A DNA stretch of 64,000 bases from Epiperipatus broadwayi (GCA_028023455.1 JAQFVV010013071.1:217293-281292); one strand, 5' to 3'; counted from the stretch's first letter, positions 1-11,455 are shown. A program made the numbers and translations. The notes: generated from the letters alone by a model not told the origin.

Positions 1-80
1 TTGCAAAGCAAAAAAATAATTACAAATATACATATATATAAGCATGCATGTATGTTATATATAGCCAAACAACATGGTCA

Positions 81-116
<36 letters not shown>

Positions 117-117
117 G
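1..117. repeat. AT-rich lead-in with (TA)n tract
   Basis: Low-complexity AT-rich sequence with an uninterrupted TA dinucleotide run at about 86-113. No coding signal is seen. Confidence 0.8.
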
Positions 118-454
118 GTGTAATAGTGCTGAAAGCTAAATGAGTTTGTAAGTAATTATTAAAACCAGTCAACACTTAGACAATCCCAATATCAATAACA
201 ATCGGCAATCTCAGACTGTTGTCAGGGCAACCTCCTTTTAACAATAAAGTTGGAATTCCATATTTATATGGTCCAATATATTTATATAGGCACTAAAGAT
301 TGCAATGTGATCACAGAGATTGAAATTATTGATACAAAGAAGTTTAAATAAGCCTCTTTAAACAGGTAATCTGTCCTGAATGCAAACTAATTATAACATT
401 ACAAACTATAATTACAATTTTCAAATTGCACACAAAGGATTACTTAAATAATAA
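118..454 (+). repeat. Interspersed repeat unit, copy 1
   Basis: A 337 bp unit starting GTGTAATAGTGCT. It is followed directly by a second copy in the same orientation (455-674) and then an inverted copy (676-978). Shared blocks include CAACCTCCTTTTAACAATAA and TTGATACAAAGAAGTTTAAA. There is no coding capacity; the family is not recognised. Confidence 0.75.
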
Positions 455-674
455 GTGTAATAATGTTCAAAGCTAAATGGGTTTGTAAATAATCATTAAA
501 ACCAGTCAACAACTTAGATAATCCCTATATTAATAACAATCAACAATCTCGAACTATTGTCAAGGCAATCTCCTCTTAACAATAAAGGTAGAATTCCACT
601 CTTATGTATGGTTCAATATATTTACATAGACATCAAAGACTGCAATGTGATCAGAGATGCCAATTATTGATACA
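455..674 (+). repeat. Interspersed repeat unit, copy 2 (truncated)
   Basis: Direct tandem copy of the 118-454 unit, diverged by scattered substitutions. It stops at about 674, where the sequence switches into the inverted copy, so it lacks the last third of the unit. Confidence 0.75.
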
Positions 675-675
675 T

Positions 676-978
676 ACCCATTTAGTTTGAGCATTATTAC
701 ACTTATTATTTAAGTAATACTTTGGGTGCAATTTGAAAATTGTAATTGCAGGTGTAATGTAATAAATGACTATTAGTTTGCATTCTGAATGGGTTATGTT
801 TACTTGTTTAAAGAGTTTTATTTAAACTTCTTTGTATCAATAATTTCAATCTCTCTGGTCAAGTTGCAATTTTTAGTGTCTATATAAATATATAGGACCA
901 TAAAGATGGGATTCCACCTTTATTGTTAAAAGGAGGTTGCCTTGATAACAGTTTGAGATTGTTGATTGTTTTTAATGA
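676..978 (-). repeat. Interspersed repeat unit, copy 3 (inverted)
   Basis: Reverse-complement copy. It spans the reverse complement of the copy 1/copy 2 junction (ACCCATTTAG through TTGTAATTGCAG) and then the body of the unit. It therefore derives from a template that was already tandem, not from a monomer. Confidence 0.7.
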
Positions 979-1131
979 TATATATATAAAGTAACAATAA
1001 AAAATAAAAAATAATGGTGATTAAGTATTATAAACAGTCTTTCAATCTGCAGAAGTACTTTCAATTAATTACTTAACCTCTTCAACTGCAATTTAAATTT
1101 AAAAAAAAACATAAGAGAAGCAAACATTAAC

Positions 1132-1491
1132 TCAAATCCCAGGATTCCTGAATTTTAATATTAGTGGCTTATCTTTAATTATACTCATTTTATTTGTATT
1201 TATGAAAATTGCCTCTTTAATTTTTGTTTTATTATGGTTTCTCTCTTCATGAAGAATCTTAACATTTTCAAGGTTAAACTTCAACTTATATTTACATGTT
1301 CTTTCATGATCCAAGAAAACTGAAGCAGTTATTAAATCATTATTATTTTTACTTTTTACACACTTGTATAACAATTGATACTCCTTTAATGTTTTCTCTA
1401 TATTGCATCTCAATTCACCTATATATGATAACATACATCCACAAAAAATTTGATAAACAACATTACTTTTTTCTTGACAGTTATGACACTT
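1132..1491 (-). pseudogene. Penelope-like element, GIY-YIG endonuclease fragment
   Basis: Reading minus-strand from about 1491, the frame gives KCHNCQEKSNVVYQIFCGC, then MLSYIGELRCN, then a C-terminal block with LDHERT, NLENVKIL and KIKEAIFI. This follows the known layout of the PLE C-terminal GIY-YIG nuclease: a VY strand, YIGE, a later His, then the Glu of the KEA-I block. In an intact PLE this domain nicks DNA to prime reverse transcription. Only the nuclease is present: the reverse transcriptase that should lie upstream (higher coordinates) is not recognisable, so this is a truncated relic. The Arg usually found after YIG is not obvious. The assignment rests on motif order and has not been checked by search. 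Confidence 0.65.
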
Positions 1492-2507
1492 TTAGAATTG
1501 TTCACTTACTTATAAACATTATTTGTAACACAAAATGAAACACTAAACACATCCTTATATATATTTTTATAAAATTTCACTTGAGAATTTGAAATATACA
1601 GAATAGATATCCAGTTTTTATTATCAATCTTCAAATTGGTACAAAGTATTGTTAATCTGTTCAATCTTATAATGAAATCAAGCAATTTCTTTGCAAATAT
1701 TTCAATATTTTACAATTTATTATTTTGGTAATGTCATAATTTTTCATTACAAAACAAAAAAAGATCTAAAACTTGTCATCTTAGGTATAATTGATACTTT
1801 TGAATTATAATTTATATATCCCCCTTTTTGCAATGGGTTGATTACTAATTTATAGTTCAATATCCATTTACCATTTTTGGATGCTTATACTAAGTGGATG
1901 TTTATCATTACATCATGAGGCTCTTTGACATATACATAGACCAGTTCATAATTTTTTGAGATTTTTTAAAACCTTCAACTAGAAGAGTTAGAAATCTATT
2001 TTGTCTATTTGGAGATATCTTCTTTTGTTTTTTAAGAAAATTACCAATTATTTGAAAAGTAAATTTTGAGTTTTAGATTAAATTTGAATCCATAAGTCAT
2101 AACATATGTGTCAACATATAACTTGATATAATTTTAAGAAGTTAACTACAGCTATTTACCTTCTAAATATATACCGCAGCATTTTTATTATTGTAAAGAA
2201 GAAAGCAGTTAACTAAAATGATTAATGAGAATTTATAGAGGAACATAAGCAATTTGTCATAGCCTGGTTGTTAGTTTATTAATCTGTTATGGTCATGACT
2301 TGGGGGTTCAAATTTGGAATAAAATGTATGTTTTTTCCACATAAGTGATGATTTCCCAAGAAATTTCTTTTTTTAATATGGAAAACACCAAATGGCTTTT
2401 TAGTTCTCCTTAGTGAAAAAATAAAGCTCCCAGGAAATATGGGTTGGTTTAGATGTTAGTAAACAAGCTGATGATAAAGGGGGGAAAAATCATATTTGTA
2501 ATATGGT
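1492..2507. other. AT-rich stretch without recognised content
   Basis: About 1 kb of AT-rich sequence. No long open frame, tRNA-like box, inverted repeat or known repeat was seen. Confidence 0.5.
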
Positions 2508-2585
2508 GTGACCTTTATGACTGTGCAAAAGAAGTATATATTTTTAATCTGTGGTTTACCTCTAATTATTTTTTCTTATAAATTC

Positions 2586-2690
2586 CCCTCTTTTCTTCCA
2601 AAGCGTAAGCTTGTGGTTAAGACCTGTAGAGGTCCCTACCTTCACATTTTCATGCGCATATTCTTAAGGTTTACAGCCTTAGTAAATATT
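2586..2690 (+). repeat. Single arm of the 60.2 kb palindrome family
   Basis: The block from CTCTTTTCTTCCA through CTTGTGGTTAAGACCTGTAG and TTTACAGCCTTAGTAAATAT matches the right arm at 60215-60320 almost base for base. The left arm is absent or too diverged to see. The palindromic copy at 60153-60299 shows what this copy has lost. Confidence 0.75.
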
Positions 2691-3332
2691 AATTACACTG
2701 TTTTATAACTTTGTTGCTAGAAAGATTAATTAATGCAGTTATTACTAATAAAGTATCACATGACTTTCCCTTGGAAATAGCCATTCATGTGCTTTATAAC
2801 TATCTATTGTAAAATTGAGTATTGAATACACATTGAATAATAAATGGATGTGAAAATACAAGACTTTTTACTATTGGTCTTCATGATCAGATTTTTCAAT
2901 TCAATCACCTCCTTTGCTTTTATATAATTCAAAATAATAACCTGAGATTTAAACTTTAAGATTCCAAATGCTAGATAACTCGTTTTTATGTTTATATTGA
3001 TCTGCCTATATTTATCACGCAATTGAGATCAATTGCTAGTTTAGTAACAGATCTGTAAAGCTATACAAATACGATTGCTTGACTTTAAAACCTTTGGTAG
3101 TTTGAATCTAAGATTAATAACTTGTACAGTGTAAAAGATTTAAAGGTATGCACCAACTCATTGTTGTTTACTCAAGAGAATAACCAGAAGCTAATTAATC
3201 CGAGAATTTGGATGTTAAACGATCATCTTATATATAAAATCCCTATTTTCTCTGTTGACTGATTGGGGAATGTATGTTTGTTCATAAGACTGTCATATGT
3301 CAAATTCACAACCAATTATAAAAAATATTGCA

Positions 3333-3746
3333 TTTATGTGAAGAAAATAATTCTGCCATTGATAAAAAACGCTTGGAAAAAATCAGTACAAATGCTTTTG
3401 ACTACAGATGTATAGGATTTAAATCATGAAGAAAATTTGATTACAGTACATAATTCATGTTTGAAATGTCATATTTAGTGGGAGGGGGGATAATGCTGTA
3501 GTACCAAAATCACATCAATTAGTTTTGGTTAGCATATTATTAAGTTTATGTGAAGGAAGTCGCCATTAATATAAAATGCTGGGGAGGGGGGGTGTACTTG
3601 TGCTTTTAACTATAGAGGTATAATATTTAAATCGTGAAGAAAATGTGAATACAATCCATAAATTCATGTTTGAAATGTGATATTTAATGAGGGGAGAAAA
3701 ATGGATGCTATAGAACCATATTTACATTTAGTTTTGGTTAATGTAT
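3333..3746 (+). repeat. Diverged tandem duplication, period about 208 bp
   Basis: Two direct units, about 3333-3540 and 3545-3746. They share TTATGTGAAG at their start, GCTTTTGACTACAGA versus GCTTTTAACTATAGA in the middle, and TTCATGTTTGAAATG near the end. A SINE begins exactly at the end of the second unit. Confidence 0.65.
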
Positions 3747-3828
3747 GTCAAGTGGTCAGCACCACCGCCTTACAAACAGTTGTCCCGGGTTGGCGGGTTC
3801 GCTTCCCGGCCGATGCTATGACACATGG
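3747..3828 (+). mobile_element. tRNA-derived SINE S1, A-box deleted
   Basis: Matches the S1 SINE consensus seen elsewhere in the window, from TGTCAAG to GACACATGG, with an intact B box (GCGGGTTCGCTTCCCGGC). The segment holding the A box (GCATTGGTGGTCGAG) is missing, so the internal pol III promoter is incomplete. Family members derive from a class II (Ser/Leu-like) tRNA. Confidence 0.75.
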
Positions 3829-3978
3829 AATATATATATATATTTTGTTTAATTTACATTAAATTAAATATAAATAATTGTTAAAACAATCAATAAAAAA
3901 AAAGCAGCCTATTTTAAGGCCAGGTACTTACTACTGTACTATTAATAGTTGATTATTCAAATTTATAATATGGCTCTG

Positions 3979-4027
3979 GAGTATTCATCATCATTAATAA
4001 CAACCATTATCAATCCACTGCAGGATT
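3979..4027 (-). mobile_element. RTE LINE, 3'-terminal tail only
   Basis: The plus strand reads ATTCATCATCATTAATAACA then CCATTATCAATCCACTGCAG. This is the reverse complement of the CTGCAGTGGATTGATAATGG and GATGATGATGA ends of the RTE copies at 5210-5247 and 39195-39240. It is an extreme 5' truncation of about 50 bp, and it shows that this LINE family ends in short GAT repeats. Confidence 0.65.
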
Positions 4028-4883
4028 AATGCAGATATGTATGATTCAATATTTATACATATATCTGTATTACATAATATTTGGTTATACATTTTAGCAT
4101 GCATTTACATTTTAAATATAGTGTAGACTTAAATACAAAGAAAAATCAAAGGTTATGGCAGGAACCGAAATGTCAGAATTATAATTTATTATTTATGGAT
4201 AACATATTTTAAAGAAATGAAGAAAAGCGGTTTAATAAGTATAAAAGAAGAGAAAGCAAATTGATAACAGCAAAATGATTTTTCTTTTTTACTTTTTAAC
4301 TTTAAATAATAATAAACATAAAGTCAGGTTTGTTAAGTCGAAAGGTTAATTAACATATAATAAAAAAAACTATATTTTTATTTACGTTATTGCTTTAGGA
4401 AGTAGTTATGAGAAATATCTATAAGTAACAGCTGTAGAAATCTGAAAATGATAAAAAAAAATTCAGTGAAATATATTTTTTCATTTTAAAGTCATAAATT
4501 ACCTTTTTTAAAAATTAATATAAAAACATTACAAATATTTTTTTTCTAGTAAATTTGTACATTGTTTATTCCTATATACGAACTGTACGATACTTTGTTG
4601 AGTCTGTAGATTGAATATAATTTCACATTTATTTTAATTGTTGTCTTCCAGTGTGAAAAATTAGCACAACATAAATAAGAAATGTAGTCAGTTTTAGTAT
4701 AAAGTATTCTATTTATAACCTGCTATATATATTTGTTAGTTCCCTGATTAAAGAAAAGTCCGAATATATTAGGTTAATACATTTAATTGATCAAAGCTTG
4801 CTACTTACATAAATAAAAGTAAGATGACTTATTATTAAAACTAAATTATTTACAAGTTTTTTTTTTTTATGAAGAGGACATAG
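4028..4883. other. AT-rich stretch without recognised content
   Basis: No coding frame, tRNA box or repeat recognised. A small imperfect inverted repeat sits near 4035-4075 in TA-rich sequence. Confidence 0.5.
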
Positions 4884-5247
4884 ATATTACTTATGGATCT
4901 GAGACTTGGACACGTAATAGAAGAGCAATACAGATCGAAAACGCAATGGATGGATAAGAGAACAAACATGTGTTACTGACCTCATTGAAAAAATTAAAAG
5001 ATTGAAGTGGAATTGGGCTGGACATATTGCGAGAAGAGATGATAATAGATGAACAATTGAAATCTTAAACGGGATTCCAAGAGATTGTAAAAGACCCAGA
5101 AAGAGACCACATGTGAGATGGATGGATGAAATAAGAAAGTATGCAGGGGTGATGTGGAGAAGAGAAGCTAAAGATCGGAGAAGATGGATTAAACTTGGAG
5201 AGACCTTCATTTTTGCAGTGGATTGATAATGGTTGATGATGATGAAT
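4884..5247 (+). pseudogene. RTE-clade LINE, 3' end of ORF2
   Basis: Across frameshifts the plus strand encodes YGSETWTRNRRAIQ, then IKRLKWNWAGHIARRDDN-like, RPRKRPHVRWMDEIRK, DRRRWIKLGET and FLQWID. This is the conserved C-terminal block downstream of the reverse transcriptase in RTE-clade LINE proteins. The copy ends with GGTTGATGATGATGAATAAC, the family tail. It begins abruptly at about 4884, so it is 5' truncated and dead, with several stops. Related copies lie at 39185-39775, 39820-41735 and 52235-55222. Confidence 0.8.
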
Positions 5248-5299
5248 AACAAGTACATATTTTAGATCTTCCGAAATTGTTACATTTTCATTTACCATT

Positions 5300-5564
5300 G
5301 TCAAACTTCCTCCACTCTCAGCTTTGATGCCATCCATTTAAGATAAATACAATAATAACTATTACTAATCATTATCGAAACTAGAGATTATATAAACTTT
5401 AAACCTCAGTTAAAGATTAATATATCTGATTTTTTATTTATTTTACACACACGGAGTTATTAACCTTTCTCTTTCTCGGATGTAATATCTTATAGATATA
5501 ACAAACACCTCCGTACTTCCCCATTCTTTTTAAATTCACTTAAATAAAGATATAATGAAAGACA
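5300..5564. other. Intervening AT-rich sequence
   Basis: No coding or repeat signal recognised. The ATAAAGATATAATG near 5546 resembles sequence flanking the ribozymes of family B units and may be the edge of that element. Confidence 0.4.
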
Positions 5565-5623
5565 AATGACTCCCAAGATGCATTTCGTGCTGAACTAGCA
5601 CTCATCAGTTGGCCCAAGTCACT
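5565..5623 (-). ncRNA. Type I hammerhead ribozyme, intact core (family B)
   Basis: Read on the minus strand, stem I CCAA is followed by CUGAUGA, stem II GUGCU-AGUUC-AGCAC, GAA, then AUGCAU, C and UUGG closing stem I. The core is canonical: CUGAUGA, G-C at the base of stem II, GAAA, and an AUC cleavage triplet with cutting expected before UUGG. Outside CCAA/UUGG an internal loop (UGGG against G) is followed by about seven more pairs, AGUGACU with AGUCAUU. Internal loops in stem I are where natural hammerheads make their tertiary contacts. Stem III is only two pairs as a monomer, but AUGCAU is self-complementary, so two molecules could share it. This is the best-formed copy in the window. Confidence 0.82.
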
Positions 5624-5730
5624 ATCTCCTATATATCTTTATTATGTGAAAAGTATTTAGCTAGAGCAAATTGTTACATGTATTTTAAAATAAATAGTAT
5701 CAATATCTTTCATTGTGAAAAATGCTCTGC

Positions 5731-5870
5731 GTTCTTTGGCGCAACTGGTATAGCGTATAACTTAGGATCTGGAGGTTCCGGGATCGATTCTGACTCACAG
5801 GTTTGGCAATTGAACTTCTTATGAACTCCTGAGCAATAAAATCACATACCTTTTTTTTTTTTTATTGTGA
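5731..5870 (+). mobile_element. tRNA-like SINE head with T-rich tail
   Basis: TCTTTGGCGCAACTGGTATA resembles a tRNA 5' half and A box, and GGTTCCGGGATCGATTC resembles a T-arm/B box about 35 bases later. It differs from S1/S2 SINEs. A T13 run follows at about 5851-5863. It may be a different SINE family or an old tRNA pseudogene; a functional tRNA is unlikely because arms and acceptor do not pair. Confidence 0.5.
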
Positions 5871-6276
5871 AAAATTGCACATCTGGACCAGCTTTTTTAT
5901 AAAGGAAAATTTTGTATTGATGAAAAGGTAAATCTTGATATTTTGAAAACGGTGAATTGGGGTGCGATGGAGTTTCGTCTGTTAACCTCTCCCCCCCCCC
6001 CCATGTCGATTAAAATCATATTCATTTATTTAAAAAAAGATAGAAACGTGTCGATTCATTCCTTTCAGATAATGAAAGAATAATTGAAATTGTTAAAATT
6101 CGGGCGGTAATACTATTTGAATCATTGCCACTTCTCTATCTCATCATTAAAATTACCCTTCTCCTTAAAATTACTGATCTGTTCTTAGGGTTTTGAGTAT
6201 TATGCTGTATAATACATTCATTTTTGAATGAAAATATATTTGAAACGTACATTCATTTTTGATTTTTTTTTCTCTC

Positions 6277-6372
6277 ATGTGCCATAGCATTAGCCGGGAA
6301 GCGAACCCACTAATCCGGGATAACTGCTTGGAAAGCAGCTGTCGCTGACCTCTCGACCACCAATGCTTGACG
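6277..6372 (-). mobile_element. tRNA-derived SINE S1
   Basis: About 96 bp. On the minus strand it starts TCAAGCATTGGTGGTCGAG, has the A box TGGTGGTCGAGAGGTCAGCG, the B box GTGGGTTCGCTTCCCGG, and ends GCTATGGCACATGAG. An A-rich tail (plus-strand T run at 6260-6275) follows its 3' end. The head resembles a class II tRNA. It has no coding capacity and would need LINE machinery to move. Confidence 0.8.
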
Positions 6373-6667
6373 ATTGATTATTTATTCAAAGATATATGCA
6401 ATAAGAGAATCAGAATTTGATTTGATAATAAGATTTATCATCACCGAAGCTATTATGATTATTAAAAAATAATCTATATACTTTAGAAAATCTAATTATT
6501 GAAGAGTTTGAACTTAATGCACATTTTTTCAATAGGAAAACAAAGTTGTTGGTATTGTTATTAAATAGTGAATAATGTAGAAATAAAATGCTAACTCAGA
6601 TAAGTTTTTATAAAACTATTTGCAACTTTCGAAAATCGCAAATGCCATTAATTAGTCATATGGTAGG

Positions 6668-6870
6668 TAATTTAAAGTGATTCATTAAATCTTCACGCTC
6701 TCAGTTCCAAACGCTTCAGATTGGCCCATACATATAGCTTGGATGGAAAAAGATAGAATGGATCAATTCTATCTTTTAAAATATTTTATCTTATGTTTGG
6801 AAAGGAAAGTATTCATTATAATTAGCTTCCATCTGTAAAGCGCATGTGCCGTAGTGTAGTACGTTATTAT
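6668..6870 (+). repeat. Diverged inverted repeat, left partner
   Basis: Pairs with 8690-8900 in reverse orientation. Shared blocks include TTTAAAGTGAT, GCCCATACATA, a purine-rich GAAAAAGA/GAAAGAATGG block, and AAAGCGCATGTGC. Identity is moderate. The two arms flank about 1.8 kb of AT-rich DNA and may be two independent copies of an old repeat rather than the termini of one element. Confidence 0.55.
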
Positions 6871-8064
6871 AAATTATTCAGTAGAACTTTGTCTTTATTT
6901 TATCTTGACATATTTCCAAATATTTAACCTCATTTAAACTAATTTTATTTCTACGCCTATTGCTTCACTGAGCAATGGTTATTATTTACAAACATTTCTT
7001 AGTCTCTAAACGAATTAATTTCTCTTTAGCGATATATCATCTCTTAACTTTGGATCTCCCATGAACTTATATAATTTGAATATAATATATACAAAAATGT
7101 ACTTATATTTAATGAGAGGTTCTATGATACTCCAGTAGCGGACACTCTTTCTATATTATTTTAAATCGTAAATCTAAATGATTTTATATCTTGTTTTGTG
7201 TATTTATTTTATAGTTAAAGCATTTTAAATCGGAAATGCATAGTAATATTGGGAATAAAATGGTAGCGATGGTTATGTAGATATTTTAAAATATTTTTCA
7301 TTAAGTGCGATTTTGCAAAAAAATAAAATAAAATAAAATTATTCATGCTAATTTTCTTAATATGGTTTTAGAATTTTAAATCAATTATTGATTTTTTTTA
7401 AATAATTAATTAAAATCGTTTAATATGATATAAAATTAAAAAGAGTGAATAATTAGCTATTTTTTTTTATTCTCCTGTATTATATATTTAATGCATAGAA
7501 TATTTCATTAAGTCCAGTATCATAGTAAAATTGGCTGAAAGCCTTTTTGGGAATTCTGCTACAATAAACAAAGATAGCAAGCAGTTGTACCAGTCGATCT
7601 TTTTAAAGATCTATCGCATAGTTAATCATGTAAGCTTTCGTTAAACTTTGTCCTAAGCCTGCTAACCAACTATGGTATTCGCTTGAGAATTGGATGCAAT
7701 TTGTTAATTTTTTTAATTAGCTTCTCTTTAATACAATTTTTTTTTTTATGAATACATTTACTTGCATTCATCCATCCCTAATGTAGCAATGTAGTCTATA
7801 TAATCTTGAAGTATATATATATATTAAAATACTAGACATATCTTAATATATATATATACACACAGTACACTGCCTGATTCTGGATATATAAAAACACCTT
7901 ATATTTAGTAATTGCAAAGCAGAAAATATTTTAATGTATATACCTATAAAAATAATTTAGTTTACTTCTCGAATAATCGTAATAGCATATACAAGCGCTT
8001 TAAAATGCTGGTTGAAGAAGCTGTTAATAGCAAACAATCAAAAATATGCTGTATATACCTATAT
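6871..8064. other. AT-rich stretch without recognised content
   Basis: Includes TA runs near 7810-7860. No open frame, SINE or ribozyme core was identified. Confidence 0.5.
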
Positions 8065-8072
8065 AAAATCAA

Positions 8073-8145
8073 AGCTCCATGGTATAGTGGTTAGCATATC
8101 TATGTATTTATCATATCTATATCCTATTGTTTGAATTTGAATGGA
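8073..8145 (+). mobile_element. Degenerate tRNA-like sequence
   Basis: CTCCATGGTATAGTGGTTAG closely resembles the D-arm/A box of tRNA-Glu-type genes. The expected B box is only TGTTTGAATTTGAAT, so the T-arm is decayed. It is best read as an old tRNA-derived SINE or tRNA pseudogene. Confidence 0.4.
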
Positions 8146-8689
8146 TCTTACACTTTATTAGTTAAGATTTTTGACTGGTTCTCAGCCAATCTTAGAGAAT
8201 AAAATTAAAAATACTTTATAAAGTTATGGAGATTCTCAGCACTTAATCTTTGATTAATTTTGGAAGCAATATTTTTTAGCGTACTTTTGTAAAGCTATAC
8301 TGAAGAACTCTTTGCCCTGAGATGCACTATTTCAGCTTCCTTATCTATTTGTGTTTTTTATAAATGATTCATTTAGTAGATTTCTAGGTTTTTTTTGCGC
8401 CATGCTATGGCTTTAATTATATTGTCTTATATATGCACTTTTCTACTTCTTGATATTAAACATCATAATTAGAAAGCATTAACTACAAAAATCAATAAGT
8501 TTGAGGATTAGACTATTGCACCAAGATAGTTACATGAATTTTCTGGAGTTAATTAAGAAAATTTTTGCTTAGCTGAAAAGTTTCCAGATAGTCTCAGAAT
8601 TTGAACACTGTTTGGCAAGCCAATACAGTGACATCTTACACTATGAGACTTTAATGAGATATTATTTTATATAGCGCTATGTTTATTTA

Positions 8690-8900
8690 TGTAATAGTAA
8701 TTTTAGCGATAAAGCCAATGCACATGCGCTTTAAAGAGATTATATAAATGAATACTCAATTTTCCAGACACGAGATATAGTATTTTAGAAAGAATGGAAT
8801 GAATCCACCCATTCTTTCCGACCCAAACGTTTATGTATGGGCAAATCTTAAGTGTGTGGAAATAAGAGTGTGAGATGTTACACGATCACTTTAAATAACA
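8690..8900 (-). repeat. Diverged inverted repeat, right partner
   Basis: Reverse-complement partner of 6668-6870, sharing the GCGCATGTGC, GCCCATACATA and TTTAAAGTGAT blocks. Confidence 0.55.
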
Positions 8901-9560
8901 TATATATGTGCATTAAACCAAGAGCAGCTCCCCATTCTACTATTATATACTGTAAACTAGAATAGGAAGCCGATTTTGATTTATCATATTAGATTAGCTG
9001 GAGAATTAAGTAATTTGCTGTTATACATGTTTATGCCTTGCCATTTCTTTCATTAAAAAAAAACAACAAACAGTTAATATTTTTTTCTATTATTTGACTA
9101 ATCACTGTGTAGTTTTTAGAATTTAGTTTACAATTTTAAATAATTTAATGATCAATACTTTAAATTTTCATTTTATCTACTGCCTATTTTTTAATGGAGA
9201 AAAATTATATTTTCATTGATTTCTTTTTCGATTTGCAATTTTAATAATGCCTGTAATTTTGAAGATGTTTTTGATAAGAATATATCTATTTATTGTTTTT
9301 TTTTCTCAGTGATGAGTTGTTTATTCATCAAAATAAAAACAGATACAGTGAAACAAATGAAATTTCAGGAACAAAATGGTAAGAGGGGAAAGATACATGT
9401 AAAAAGGAAATGGGAAGTGGAGAGGGGAAATGGTGTGTCGTTCAGGCTGGTTAGAAAAGCATGTCTTTGTGATTGAGTCCTATGACAGAGGCTGAGAGGA
9501 TGGGAGTTGGAAGATTGCCCAAGTGTCTGTGAGGAGTGAAGGTGGGACTAGTTTGGTATC
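8901..9560. other. No recognised content
   Basis: AT-rich to about 9350, then purine-rich (GAGGGGAAAG-type) sequence. The plus-strand open frame at 9216-9476 has no recognisable domain and probably is not coding. Confidence 0.4.
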
Positions 9561-9890
9561 TCAGGTTTTGAGAGTGCGAATTAGGTCCAAGAGCTTTTGA
9601 TTGACTGAATGTACTCTCTGGTCAAGGATGGTGGCACATCGGAGTAACCAGAGAGCATAGATGAGAAAAATTGACAGTCTAATAGCTGCAAAGATCCCTG
9701 TTTCTATGGATTCTTGGAGGTTGAAGATGGTATTTCCGTGCGAGGAAAGGCGGGAGTTGATGAGATTTCTCATGCCAAGCAGAAAAGGACATTTAAGTAG
9801 GAAGTGCTGGAGGGTTTCATTGTCAGTTTTACAGAGCTGGCATATGGGAGAGATCTTGGTGAAACCCCTACGGTTCACCAAAAATTGATT
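9561..9890 (-). pseudogene. LINE ORF2 C-terminal zinc-binding fragment
   Basis: The minus-strand frame encodes RRGFTKISPICQLCKTDNET, LQHFLLKCPFL, then a hydrophobic Leu/Ile-rich block ending RCATILDQR. The CxxC-x8-H-x4-C spacing is the zinc-binding motif that follows the reverse transcriptase in many LINEs of the I/Jockey/CR1 groups. About 106 codons are open. Nothing upstream at 9890-10200 continues the reverse transcriptase, so this is a severe 5' truncation. A related fragment, in the same orientation, lies at 51045-51400. Confidence 0.7.
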
Positions 9891-10212
9891 CGTGGGAAGG
9901 GAGTATCTATTTATTGTTTTATATTAATTCTAGCAAACTTGTAATGTTCAAGTTAATCTGAAAAGGTAAATCAAACTATAAGAAAGTCTTAAATGCATTG
10001 AGCCAGCTTTTGGTAGATTGCTGCCATAATCATAGTGCTGAATAGAATGCTTAGTTAGAAATATGGACTAATATGTAAATTAGGCTCTGTATGTAAATAA
10101 AGTGATTAGATGTACCATTTTCTTGATAATGGGCAACAGGAATCTTTTTTTTTTTTTTTAGTAATGTGGATGTCTTGCAATAGCACAAGCCTCTTCATAT
10201 TTTCTTTTTCCA
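9891..10212. other. AT-rich spacer between LINE and PLE fragments
   Basis: No coding signal. It may include the 3' untranslated part of the PLE, which lies on the minus strand with its C-terminus near 10213; a T14 run sits at 10146-10159. Confidence 0.4.
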
Positions 10213-11455
10213 TCACCATTCTTGGCACCTATTGTTCTTATATTGGAGGGATGAAAAGATGTGACCCGAATTAATCTTATGATTGAAAAAGATTAACCTG
10301 TATTCATGATTTTGTTTAATTTTATTGTATAAATACATGTGCTGGGTGATTATCTTCAATCTGTTGACATGACATTCACTGTAATACATAGAACTACAGG
10401 TTGGGATGGAACATGAAATTTTGTATACAACTTGTGTATTGTGTTCAATGGGTATCCTGTCTTTTGTGTTCTTTAATAGATTGTTAAGTGATGAGGGGCG
10501 AGGGATCTGATAACCAGTATGTGTCTGCACAAATATTTCAAAGGTTTTTGCAATCTAAGGGACATAAGGCAGGTGTATCCTTACTTTGGCTGTGTTATTG
10601 TTGTTTGCAACTTTGTTTATATTAGCGTAAAATTTTCCAATTGTTTTTATGAGTGTATTATTGTTATATCCAAGATCTGTTAAATCCTTGATGTAAGACT
10701 CAATGTTGTTCTTTTTGTCAGGTTCATACTTGCATAGATTTTGTTTCTATGTAAGAAACATTTAAGGCCTGCACATTTGTGTTCAAACTGGGACTTTAGA
10801 CTTAGGATGAGTGGATCCTCTTATTTGGATTGGTTTTGCATTCATTTTAAAGTCCAGCTCTCTCTTGTTTCTTTTATATATATCCAGAAAATTTATCCCA
10901 TGATTTTTATCTTCATTTTCAGTATAGTCCATTCTAGAGTATGCTTTATCAATTTCTAAATGTATATTGTTAATCTGATCCTCTGAAGCATATATGAATA
11001 TGTCATCTATGTATCTCACATAGATGTTTGCTGCAGGGATCAAATATTTTGGTACAATGTTGTTCTTGAATTTTGAGAGCATGATGCTGCAAAACAATTC
11101 CACTTAGTGGTAGCCCCATTGGCCATCCACTCATCATCTTGTAGACTTTCTCATTGGCAATTGCAGTGATTTCATTATTAATCTGTTTTAGAACTTTGAT
11201 TATGAACTCTTTTTTTATATTGATTACAATTACTTTGCTGCAAAATGTCTTGAATGAAGGTCTCGAGACACTAATCCATATAGTTCCTTTATATTTAATG
11301 AGGCTAGTTTATGGTCTTTATTAATTTTAATTTTTTTAATTCTCTGCATACATTCAAAAGATGATTTAATAGTATAGATGCCAAGTCCACTGTCTTCCAT
11401 CAACCAGTCGGCTATATTAATTGATTTCAGTGTTAATTTATTTGTTGGACTATTT
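10213..11455 (-). pseudogene. Penelope-like retroelement, RT plus GIY-YIG, decayed
   Basis: Reading from 11455 downward: NKLTLKSINIADWLMEDS, then KIKINKDHKLASLNIKELYG (motif A region, normally SLDI), then after frameshifts NIYVRYIDDIFIYASED (the YxDD catalytic block), NHGINFLDI, KPIQIRGSTHPKS, LTDLGYNNNTLIKTIGKFY, then QIPRPSSLNNLLK, VVYKISCSIPTCSSMYYSE. This is the RT followed by linker and C-terminal GIY-YIG nuclease of a PLE. The YIGE motif has become YYSE and motif A Asp has become Asn, and several stops interrupt the frame, so it is dead. The N-terminal third is missing: a tRNA-like palindrome begins at the broken end. Confidence 0.82.

Noticed and set aside
4887-5337. Minus-strand open frames of 123 and 90 codons
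   Set aside because: They are antisense shadows of the RTE LINE C-terminus read on the plus strand; the same applies to the plus-strand frame at 39122-39550 and the minus-strand frames at 41202-41480 and 54612-54878.
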